Assembly: GCA_047495785.1 (NCBI GenBank)
Contig: JBLDXI010000020.1
Location: 2,294,001 to 2,358,000, forward strand
DNA: 64,000 nt
Direction of reading: 5' to 3'
Source: Lepidodermella squamata
Taxonomy: Eukaryota; Gastrotricha
Shown: piece by piece, positions 1 through 10,600 of the stretch
Layout of the letters: each line of letters begins with the position of its first letter
How positions within the stretch are numbered: position 1 is the first letter of the stretch
The notes under the pieces: model-generated
Seen by the model: only the letters and a program-made list of their open reading frames with translations
Told to the model about the DNA's origin: nothing
Databases searched by the model: none
Position numbers and translations under genes: made by a program

Positions 1-1104
1 GCCACTACCTGAACACTAAACGGACTGAGTTGCCGTTAGCGATGGTCATTGCTACCGAAAGTACCGCTCGCTGCGATGATTTCGACCATTGGGAAACGAT
101 TTCTGCGATCGATGATGATGCTTTCATTTGAGTTTTTTCATGTTTTCGCAACCGATTCTGATCTTTTCCGACTAGCGGAGTCAGATCGGTGGTTCCTAGA
201 CGGCACTTTTAAGGTGGTTCTTAATAAACTCGGGTTTTATCAATTATTTACGATTCACGTCATTTTCTCAAGAAGGAGATTCGCGACCTGGTTAACCGCT
301 GAGAGTTGCTAAGATCACCTGCGATTTTGAAACCGGCCTTCTTGCAGCTATCAGAGCCAAATTCGTGGACGTCGCGATAAAAGGCTGTTTATTTCACTTC
401 AAACAGTGCTTGCTTCGATGGGTAAACAACCACGGCTTGAAGACAGAGTATGGGGTAAATGGCTCTTTAGTTCGGCGAGTTGTTAGGCGCACTATGTGTC
501 TCGCCTTGCTTCCCCAGAACTTGTTCCGGCTTTTGAGCAGATCAAGTTGATGGTTCCTGCCAATGCTGATCCGAACCTGAAACTGTTTCTAAGGTATTTT
601 GAAGACTTCTGGATTGAGAAAATTTGCATCGCTGTCTGGAACGTTCATCGGGAAGATATTCGAACGAATAACTTCGTCGAAGGTACAAGATTTTTTTGCT
701 ACATTTTCGCCTACTAATTTGAAAATTCCCAAGGTTGGAACTACCGTATTCAGAAGCTGGCTAATGGCATTCACCTCGGCATTTGGCGCCTATCAGAACT
801 CCTCATTCGTGAGGAGCAAATCACCCGAGCGAACCTATCCAAACCGCCGAAAGTCCGTCGCCGCCTAGCTTACATTCGTGTTCACGACCGCCTTAACAGC
901 TTATTCGATCAACTAGATTCGGGCGAATTAGGCTTCATGGCCTTTCTCGATTCTACGAGCTACAGCATGGCCGACATCAAGGAGGTCCTACCCGACTCGG
1001 AAGAAGATTGGGACATCGCCGCTGCTCGGGTGCAGGCTGCAATGGCCGATGATGGCTGGGTTGAGGCGATCGAAGAAGTCGAAGCCGCTTTTGCTGCTAA
1101 TTAA
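1..1104 (+). pseudogene. Decayed MULE-family transposase
   Basis: This is a remnant of a Mutator-like element (MULE) transposase, the DDE enzyme of a cut-and-paste DNA transposon. Frame 1 near 175-260 reads DRWFLDGTFKVV then FYQLFTIHV, the core DG(T)FK...FYQL motif of the MULE domain. Frame 2 near 380-470 reads GCLFHFKQCLLRWV then GLKTEY, the next conserved block. Frame 1 again (500-682) gives SPELVPAFEQ, FLRYFEDFWI and RTNNFVEG. The last block continues across a clean 51-bp intron (683-733, GT...AG with CTAAT branch) as W-N-Y and runs to a stop at 1102-1104. The segment between about 270 and 320 that should link motif 1 to motif 2 is largely missing, and there is a frameshift near 505, so the gene is dead. 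The 5' end may lie outside the window. Family identity is fairly sure; exact break points are not. Confidence 0.75.
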
Positions 1105-1443
1105 CCATATTTTACATATTAGTTGACTAATTAGTAATTAATCACTGATACATTTCAAGGTAATAGCGATGGCAATAAAAATGTGCGGAACTTGGGTTGT
1201 GCGGAAGTACCTGTGCGGAAGTACCTTGACACCGATGAAAAGTAAAAAGTGGATTTTGGCAAATTTTCTGAATTTTCCGTAATCTCGAAATCTCGATCGA
1301 TGCTTAGCCATTCCCATTTGCCGAAAAATTGTCAAGTAAATTTTTATTTCCAAGCCTTATAGGCTCAAATGATCTTCCTTAAAGACAGAAAACGTCTTGC
1401 CACTTTTGGTAAGATGTGGGACAGTTCCATCGAAATTTTTGAA
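1105..1443. other. Intergenic, nothing recognised
   Basis: AT-rich spacer between the MULE remnant and the first MITE. A short imperfect duplication (GTGCGGAAGTACCT, near 1198-1225) is the only structure seen. Confidence 0.5.
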
Positions 1444-1445
1444 TA

Positions 1446-1884
1446 CCGTAATTCTCAGTATAAAGGCCGCGGCGAGTAATTTTCCTGTTTTTCGAGAAAT
1501 GGGTCAAAATTGCGGCGATTAATCGGGTGCGGTCTTTATTCGAGTGCGGCCCTTATTTTTTCCAAGTTTTGATTTTAATAAGCAGCATGGTATTTCCCCT
1601 AAAACTTAGCTTGCAGGCGTATGCATTAAACAAGGATCACATGATATTTGGTCACTTTCCGACTCATCTAAGGTGAATTTAATCTGTTCGCATACTTGAG
1701 GGTGTCTGGAGTCTATAAAGGATGTCAGCGGGCCGCTTAAGATCACTGAGAGCTAATCGCTTGAACCGTGCGGTGATTAAACATCCATTTATTAACATCC
1801 AAAGTTGGTTTTAAGGGTGATTTTGCGGCGATTATTCAGGTGCGGCCTTTATTCGGGTAGCGGCCTTTATACTGAAAATTACGG
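1446..1884. mobile_element. MITE with CCGTAATT termini, TA target duplication
   Basis: A 439-bp element bounded by inverted ends: left CCGTAATTCTCAGTATAAAG, right the reverse complement of CCGTAATTTTCAGTATAAAG. TA dinucleotides flank both sides (1444-1445 and 1885-1886), as expected for Tc1/mariner-like TA insertion. The interior carries repeated GCGGCCTTTATTCGGGTGCGG-like blocks near both ends (about 1519-1556 and 1822-1870). There is no transposase, so it is non-autonomous. Two other elements at 32.7 and 33.3 kb share the outermost CCGTA and the TA flanks but have different interiors. Confidence 0.75.
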
Positions 1885-1886
1885 TA

Positions 1887-2645
1887 TATAATGAGATTGC
1901 CCCAAAAATCGAATAAAAATTGGGGGAGAATATAAATAAAGAGGCCTCTTGGACCCAGGGTGACGTCACGGTTCTTGTAAGTGTTCTGCAACAGCCATTC
2001 CAATGAGAAAGATTCATTCATGGGCATATTAAACAACAACGACCCTTCCGACTCTCAAAGATTGAAATTTAGCGATTCAAAGATTGAAATTTGGCGATGG
2101 AATAGTTCAACTCCGGACCGGGAGCGTGACCGCAAGCAAATACTGTCGAAAATGAACCGTATGGGAATCGCTCAAGTCAGCGAATGTAATGCTAAAACAT
2201 ATATTTCGGGGACCGTGGAAATTTGTACTCTCTCCCTCTTTGCCGAGTTGGTCCCGCAATATGAGCCCTTCCTATCGATAGCGTCGATGATATCGGTGAG
2301 GCTCAAAATGTACCACTAAATCTATCTTGTCGTAAAATCCATGTCGATCCTATTCACGAATTACAGATGGACGTCCTAGCTATGAAGAAGACGACTTGGG
2401 AGGCTGCAAATTTGTAAAAAGACGTGCACTATGCAAGATTTCAATTTTTCAATTTTCGTTGGTTTGAAGCCTATCCACTTTAACATTCGCAGCAGACAAC
2501 TATTAGCCTCGCAAAGATATCCACTGAATTCTACCTCATATGTTAAAACTTTGTTAAACCCATCTCTTCACTTATCAATAGTCGATTAAAAATTAGTGAA
2601 TTTCGGCAAAATGTTCATGTTCGGGTTTTCAGCTGTGATACTTAC
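1887..2645. other. Intergenic; unassigned open frame
   Basis: No recognisable gene. A 112-codon plus-strand open frame (1981-2319) resembles nothing I know and contains a 20-bp-scale direct duplication (GATTGAAATTT repeated near 2061-2095), so I treat it as chance. The missing 3' exons of NUP85 would be expected here on the minus strand, but I cannot place them convincingly. One candidate terminal exon is 2376-2403, with acceptor TTTGCAG and a stop nine codons later. Confidence 0.4.
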
Positions 2646-4177
2646 CCGATTCCTTTGGCGAGTTGAGCCAGGTCGCGAGTAAATAGCGAATAGAACAAAC
2701 TGTCGGATGGTGATAAGGCAGGCGAGGGGCCGAAATAGTAACTTAAGCACCACTGAAGTAAAAATACAGTAAAAACTATCGATTAATGGCTAATACACGC
2801 CATACCTTTGCGTGCTTCGTCAAATCATTAGCACTCTGCGGCGTTTTAGTCGTCGGCGTCCTCACAGCTGTCGTTTCGCCGCTACTACACGTGACGAACG
2901 GGTCGATGTAGAGAAGACGCGGCACCAACAACTGGTACCAGGCGTCGCAGTGCGGCTTCAAATCAGCGAAGGCCGATTCTCTTCCGGCGAGTAGTTCAAC
3001 GACAACAAGCAGCCGAGCCGCCCAGTCGCCACTCGATTTTTCGCCATTCGACGACATTCTCTGCGCGATAACTCTCGCTGCGTCCGTTAAGCTGTGCCAC
3101 TGGTTTTGCAGGGCCGTGAAAACCGACCGGGATTGAGTGCCAAATGTTGGCGACATGACTGCCGACGCGTTTTGAGCGTCGTTTTCTTCGGCTAGACCGG
3201 CTAAATCGGCGTGAAGGCGAGCGAAAGCTTCGACTAGCTCGACCGCAGCGCCGAAATCCGGCAAGTGACTAGACTCATGAAGTCTCAGTAAATGAACAGC
3301 TCCATACAGATCGCCAACAATGAGCAAAGAGTATACCTTGAAGCATAAAATATGAATCAAAATGAAAATGAACACGAAATTCGAAACTAACAGCTGGCCA
3401 GAAGTGTTCGCACCGATTCGGCGGGGTTACTTTGAGGCAAGCATCACGAAGCTGATCTCCGCATGGCTGGCGCATTTTGATCCATTCGGCAAGCTCATAA
3501 CACAGCCCAGAGCTATTGCCTTGAGGCCGGCTACAGCCGCCAAAAATGACAAACGATGATAACGATAGGAACATTTCAAAAACTTTGAGCTCAGTGCAGA
3601 ACTGTTGATCGCGTTCATCGGCAATATTTTCTGGAAAAAGGCCGTTATTTTCTCAATTTATTCAACGGGGATAAAGATTACCGATTTTTTCTAGTAGCAC
3701 AGTTTGTAAGAGCTCAGAGTATAGCAGACACATTTTCTTGGCTTCATTTGGCGCTATAGCTCTAAATATAAAATTAGACCGCCATAATATACCTACTGCA
3801 ATCTCACAAACCGGTCAGGTTTTACGTCTTCATTCATTTGAATTTGACTGTGAAAATTCGTGAAAAATTCTGCAAAAAAGCGACACTTGAAAACTCCTCC
3901 TTTGAATACAACAAAATTCTACCTACTGTAAGATTCGCAGACTAATCGCCGATATTCCGTGATGTTAGTTTCAGCCAGCGTTTTATCAGTCAGCGATATT
4001 TCCCCCAAAACAGGAACAGCCGAACGATTGCCTGAATGATGATGACCAATAAATTAAATTCAACCGACCGATCCCGCAAAATTACCAACCAGTTCTTCTA
4101 GCTTTAGGGTCGTTGCCAAAAATGACACAGTCCAGGTCGTCCCAGCGGACAAAAGGCTTTGCCGTTCCGACGTTCAT
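2646..4177 (-). CDS. NUP85: Nucleoporin Nup85-like, C-terminus short or missing
   Basis: Structural component of the Nup107-160 (Y) complex of the nuclear pore scaffold. Exons on the minus strand: 4090-4177, 3923-4031, 3797-3847, 3682-3761, 3392-3630, 2806-3336, 2646-2752; phases agree at every junction. The strongest match to Nup85 is in the 2806-3336 exon: it begins after HFWPA with a helix like the GRLDEARQLL segment and ends with WYQLLVPRLLYIDPFV, which parallels the vertebrate WYHFLVTRLLYSNPTV region. The upstream exon carries LCYELAEWIKM, matching the conserved LLDWV helix. About 400 residues are recovered against roughly 650 in the family; the C-terminal third is not visible before 2646. 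The first donor (GTTGGT) is weak. The gene may be a truncated copy, or its last exons may be too diverged for me to see. Confidence 0.65.
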
Positions 4178-4671
4178 CTCGATTTTAATTCTCAAAAATT
4201 CTACGTTAAGGCAACAAAATTGAGGAATTCGTACAAAAACCGCGAAGCAAACAAATGTATTCACCAATTATTATCAACTATTTTTTGTACAAATTATCAA
4301 TTTTTAATTAAAAGAGTTGCTAAAAACATGGCAGAAATGATCAATACAGAAATGTAAAACGGAAGTTCGATGAGCAGCAATAGAATGACCGAAATTTGAT
4401 TGAGCAGTGATTAAAAAAACAACCGGCAATTTTCTTTCTTCAGTTAAACACGGGTATAAAACGCCAACAAAAATCGCCGGGTGAACAGGTAGCGAGATGA
4501 GTTATCCAGAAAAAACGATGAGCTAAAAAATTCAGGCTTGATTTTCATTTTGTTGAGACAGAGAACAATATCGGCAGTTTGAGAAAAGTTTAGCTTAAAA
4601 AAATCACCTGTGTAGGAAAACAAGCACGCTTACTCGCATAAATAATAGACAACTTCATAAATGTACAAAAT
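4178..4671. other. Intergenic, nothing recognised
   Basis: AT-rich spacer between the NUP85 start and the laminin stop, both minus-strand genes. No gene, repeat or clear polyadenylation signal recognised. Confidence 0.5.
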
Positions 4672-7600
4672 TTACAAATCTAGTTGATACGGATGCCGTT
4701 TTCGACGATTCACTTCAAATCTCGGCCTCAATTGCGGTTGTTGGGCGCCTGGTATCGAAAACGGAGCCGCTCCTCCACCAGGTCGAGGTTGGCTTCGACT
4801 ACAAGTTGCGTGATGGCTGTGAAGAGCTGCCAGTTTCTTCAGCGCCTCTTGAATGCTGGTTGTGATCTCGCGCAATGCCTGCTCTTGCTTAGCTCCTTTT
4901 TGCTTGAAATTGTCCAAATCGCTCAAGACCTGAATCTGCCGACCCCTCAGCCGGCTTAATTCAGTCGCTAAAGACGCAGCGCGGGCCGCTAGTTTACTCG
5001 CAACACCCTGCGATGCGTTGAAAGACGGCCCCAACTCGCCGGGTTTTCCGACTTTCAAGCGAGTTGCCAGTTCATTAAGGCGGGTTTTGTACTCCGTCAT
5101 ATTCGCATGGGCCGTTTGATTGCGCCGATTTGCATTCGCAGACTGGGTGTCAAGCCGGGTAATCGAATTCACAGCGGCAACATATTCGCCATGCAACTGG
5201 GTCGCCTCCGCCTTCGATGCATCAACCTTGCGCTCAATTTCTGAATTGCGATCATTGATATCGGCCAAACCTGAAGTTTGAAGCGGTTTCAACGTCTCGC
5301 GAGCACTTGCTAGGGTGATCAAACTGTTGTCGATATCACTTTCCATATCAATTTGCGCCTTCTCAGTGTTAACCATCTGATCAGCTAGACTGTTGTACAG
5401 ACCCGAAACTGAGTTCGTGTCATTTTCCAGTGCTTCAGCTAGCAGTTTCAGTTTCTCAGCGGTTTCAAGATGTGGCTCTGTCTCGGCCAACATTCTAGAG
5501 ATATCAGTGTCAGACGTTATCGTTTTCGCTGCTTGGGTCAGGTTTGAGATCAGCGCGTTCAATTCGTTATCCTCAACCACCATCTTGATCTCGTCGAGTT
5601 TGCTAACAATCATTTGCAGGTCTTCAGCCCGAGCTCCACACTGCAAGTCCTCGCGTTCGGCCTTACTGCATTGAAGCAGTAAGGTGGCTTCCTTCAAAAT
5701 CGCCGAAACGTCCGATTTCGACTGATTTAATTTCCCACAGACTTGCTGGCCAAGGGCAAGGTAATTCGTGGCGGCTGTACTCATTTCGGACAATCGGCCG
5801 ACTTGCGTGTTGAGGACAGTCAAACGGCCGTCTGCCTCGGAATTTCGCTGCTGAATCAAATTCCTAGCGTCTTGCAGTGCGGTCTGCGCGTTTTTCATGT
5901 ACAAACTGCATTGCTGCGACTCGCCGAGACACAACTTGCTCGAGGCGTTGCCTAGATTTTGCTCGAAATTAGCAACGTCCTTTGACAACGAGTCAATATC
6001 GTTAGACAGCGACTGGGCGTTGTCGACAAGACGCGACTGGCTTTGAGAGAACCAGTCTTCCAACGGAATGCGCTTGTTCCTAGCTTGATCTTCGCGACGA
6101 TTCTTCAACTGGTTGATAGCATCGGCGTCCTTTTTCGCCAGATCAGCCTCTTCAGCGATGGTTCGATTCGCACCAGCGTCGGCGGCGTCGAAAATTTTAG
6201 TCGCGTTCAATTTGTAACTTTTGGCCTCTGACTGCATATTTTCAATCCGAGCAGCTATTTCCGTGACAGTCCGGCCCCAAACGTCGAGTTCACCGAGCAA
6301 CGTCGTCTCTTGCTTACCGACGAGACACAATTTCAGGACAGTAAGCTGCTTCGCGGGGGCGACAGTGCTGGTACTGGGCAACAACGGGTCTTCTTCATCA
6401 TCGCTATCGTCACACCCATCTCCATTCATCAATTCCCCAGCCATAGCTCCGATCCTTTTTCGAAGAGATGCGTAGTCGTTTTTGAGAACAGGCCATGCTG
6501 AAATCGCTTTCTCCGCGTTTGAAATAGCATTTTCAGCCCCGGAAAATTCGGCGGCAAAAGCTGTGCTAACGCCAGTACGGCGGACTCGTTCGGCTTCGAC
6601 GTACAAATTCGAAGCGTTGCCTTTTAATTGGCTGAGAGATGCGTCCCAGTTGTCGAAACACTCGCCACACGGCTTGCAATCGCTCGGGTTGTCGCCGGTA
6701 GTGCCGCGGGCACAACGATCGCATCGACGGCCGGTGATTCCGGGTCGGCATTGACACTGACCGGTCTGTTTTTCGCAGAACGTATTCGCTATGGTTCCGG
6801 CCGGGTCGCAATCGCAATCGACGCATTCATTCGCATGCGGATTTCCCCACTAAAAACGAGAAAAAATTCATTAACTAAAAACTTGATAAATCACGAGCCT
6901 TGAGAAACAATTTTGAAAGTCAATTTTGAGAAAGATACCCAGCTGATCTGAATATAAATACTCATTTCAATCACTAAAATTGACTGCGCTAAATTTGTCA
7001 GATTATTTGCGATTTAGAATTCACTCCTACAAGCAGAAAATCACGAATATCACTTAAATTACACTTAAATTACACCAGAGGTTGTGGTTTAGCCGAGATC
7101 GGTACGGCATTGTGAAATGTTCTTTACGGGTTGGATGAGCCAAGTTTTGAAGAAGTCGCAGTTTGGGCAGATAATTGTGGGGCACCAAATAAAAACAAGC
7201 AGACTGGTCACGATTCTCAATGCCCTTCGACAGATTTTGATGTGGAGCATAGCTCAATCAAGAGGGCGATCAATTTCAAGGAACTCTGGTAAACTCAACC
7301 AGTCGAGACGGTTCCGCGAGGAAATACGAATTTGAAATATAGAATTGGCAGGAGTCGTTCGACATGAAAAATCTGGCCGAACAGCCCAGCATAGGTGGTC
7401 ATTCGAAAAGAGTTGATGTATGTGCTTGTAAGGCTAAAACTGGAGATTTGTTTAATTTTAATGTAAAACCCGTATGGCGTTTTGCGTCTGTCACATTCTT
7501 CGAAAATTCTGCATCGAACAGTCAAAATTCGGGCGTTAGGCGATCAACAATTGATTTTATATCGAATATAAAGTCACGCAAACTCAAAAAAACGCGATGA

Positions 7601-10600
7601 CGTAGTAGAATCCGAATTCCTTTAAACTATTTCGAAATTTATTGGAAATTTACCAAAATATATCATAAAATGATGATACACGCGTGGGCGACCTGACCAT
7701 TATTTGGCCGTCTTGCGCTTCGTTATTTAAGTAACAAGCTCAGCTTATAGTCAGCTCAGCTTAAAGTCAGCTCAGCTAAACCATGAACAAGCTCAGCTAA
7801 TTCAGCTCAGCGTAATGAATAACCAGCTCAGCTCAGCTTGTCAGCTTAGATTCATAATGTCATTAATAAGCTCAGCTGACAAGCTGAACTTGCGATCGGA
7901 GACAAACCAGCTCAGCGTACAAGCTCAGTCTGTTCAACTATAACCAATTTTCAGAAGCTGAGCTTGATACTTAAATAACGAAGTGTCAGAGGGCATTATT
8001 TGAGGCCTGACCTTTATTATTTCGAATGACCCTTGGACCCCGTCTTATATTTGAGGCCGACTCTTATACGAGGCTGACTAACTTTTCGGGCAGTACGGCA
8101 CCTTCAAACTTTTAGAAATTTAGAAATTTCGCGTGATTTTTTCGGGAAAATATGGAAGCGGGGTGGCGATGTGAAATTTTAGAAAATATTCGGCAAATAC
8201 AGAATGATATAATAGTTCTTGGGCTATAGAATTGAGCTCTGGGTCATCGCTAAACTAAGAGACAGCCTATTTCTTTTCTACCAAATTTGCCCAGGAAGCA
8301 TTTTTAGATGTGCTGGAGAGGCAACCCAGAAATGCCGAAGTAGCTGTCGAATGTAGGAGGTGTCCGAAATTAGGGACTACTCTAGCATGGGTTAATCTTT
8401 TTTCATCTTGCCAAACATCGTTTTCCATCTTGCCACGTGTTTCAATTGCTTTCTTGCGGTCACTACGAAATCGTCACTAGCCTACCACCCAAGGGGTCGG
8501 TCATCGTGTCCTCGCTTAGGGAGAAAATCTATCTCTCGATTCGGTTCCTCAAGCCAAGGCCATCCGTGGACCGTGGATCAAAGCCTAATCTTTGGGAACT
8601 TCGAATCGACCAGGGATAGCACGGCCGCCAGGTATCGCACGAGGCAATCATTGTCGCGTATGGAAGAGCAGACGTAGGCGTGAAGACCGTGGCCGTCGTG
8701 CTACTAATGGTTGCTGAAAATTTCCCGAGGATTTAGACTGACAGGAAACCATCGAAGGAATATGGCCCGATTGAAAAATGTGTTAAATTTACTTGGTATA
8801 TTGATAAATATGTTGGCAATTGGCAAGATAAAAAAGATTTATCGCAAATTTACACTAGGTTTAATAATTTAATGATTTTCCAGAACAAAATTTTGGTTAG
8901 ATAGAAAAAGATGTTTGGCAAGATGAAAAAAGACACAGCCTCTAGCATCAAGCAAATGAGGAGATAAACAGAATTAGTGCGCGAAGTTCGGGCACGAATT
9001 CGGCGATGGCCGCGGTATGGCCAAACACAAATGTGGCAAAAACTGCAAGCCCAAGTCGACCAAAAAGCGACCGATTAGTAATTTTGTTACGACTGGTTCT
9101 GGGTAAACTTGAATAAAATCTTCGGATTAGGAAGTAGATTGGACAGAAATGCGTGCGTAACGGCTCAATTTCATTTTGGAGAGGGTATTACACGTAAACT
9201 TACAATGGGAGGGCTGAAGACGCCGATTCCGTTTACCGTTTTTTGCCAATAAGCCGCGAGGTAAAAATTAAGATAAAAACAGAACAAGCAATTTATGAAA
9301 TTTCGCTTTCCCATTTTTAGGTCGCGACTGCCGCGAAGAATGTTAATGACAAACTAATAGGTAATTTTGCGCACAAAATATTAGAACTGCTTCAAGATTG
9401 GACAGAAAAAACGGAAATGATATGATCGAGTACGCACTAAAAATTTGCCTCGAAAGAATCAGCAAACGTCTACGCGTCTTTGAGAGTCGTAAATTGACAA
9501 AATTAGAACGCAAAATATGTCAAACAATATTATTCAAAAAAATTGAATAATCCTCATGCACCGAATGGTTCAGCATCATCCAGGTGGCAAATTTCGAGAC
9601 GACTTTGGGATCACATAATATACTGACCAAGAAATAAAAAAATCAGTGTTTGTCACGATAACTGTTGCTATCGGCGATCGATAACTTGGCTACTCGCGCC
9701 TTTGAATTCACAAGCTATTTGTGAAAGGCTAAATTATGGATTTCATAACTCTAAAAATTAATATAAGATCAACCACTCATATAAATTCGTAACCTTTATT
9801 CCATTTGATGCAGAATTTTCAGCTCTTGTTTTGTATGTCTCCTGTTATATCTTATTTTGAGGGCCTAAAACAGCGGTTCCCAAACTTTTTGTCTCGTATG
9901 ACACAGCAGTGCCCTATGAGAATGGGTCGTAGGACACCTTAGTAAAATGGCTATAATTTGGCTGGGAATGGGTACAATTTTTTGAGCTAAAAATTGATTG
10001 CTAGTTCTAATTGGTTTTTGATGACAACCTAGCTCGAAATTGATAAAATTTGTGCTTATTTGAGTGAACGCAAGCAACAGGTTGTTGTTAACAATAATCG
10101 TAGCCGACCTGCTAAAGTTCTGAGTGGTGTGCCTCAAGGCTCGGTCTTAGGACCATTATTATTCTTAATTTATATTAATGACATTGTGCTTAATCTTCCG
10201 AGTGGTGTCCGTATTAAATTATTCGCAGATGACTGTAAAATTTATATCGTTTTCTCGCTTGATAGCCTTGTAAATATCTTCAACTTAGAAACTGCTCTTG
10301 AAAATATATTCTCTTGGATAAACACTTGGCAACTTAAACTTTCCGTTGATAAATGCGCTGTCTTACATCTCGGATCTAAAAATCCTCGTTACAATTATTC
10401 TCTAGGTGGAAATATGCTTATTAAATGCACTAATTATAAAGACCTTGGCTTGTTAGTCGATGAGAACCTATCTTTCAAGTACCACTGTAATACTGCAATT
10501 GACAAAGCCTATCACCGAACTAATGTTATTCTGAGAGCCTTTAAAGGCCAAGATCCTATGACGTTAAAATGGGCTTATTGTGTCTATGTGCGTCCTCTTT

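Noticed and set aside
7718-7983. Possible CRISPR array
   Set aside because: Units are degenerate, overlapping and in both orientations with no unique spacers, and the genome is eukaryotic.
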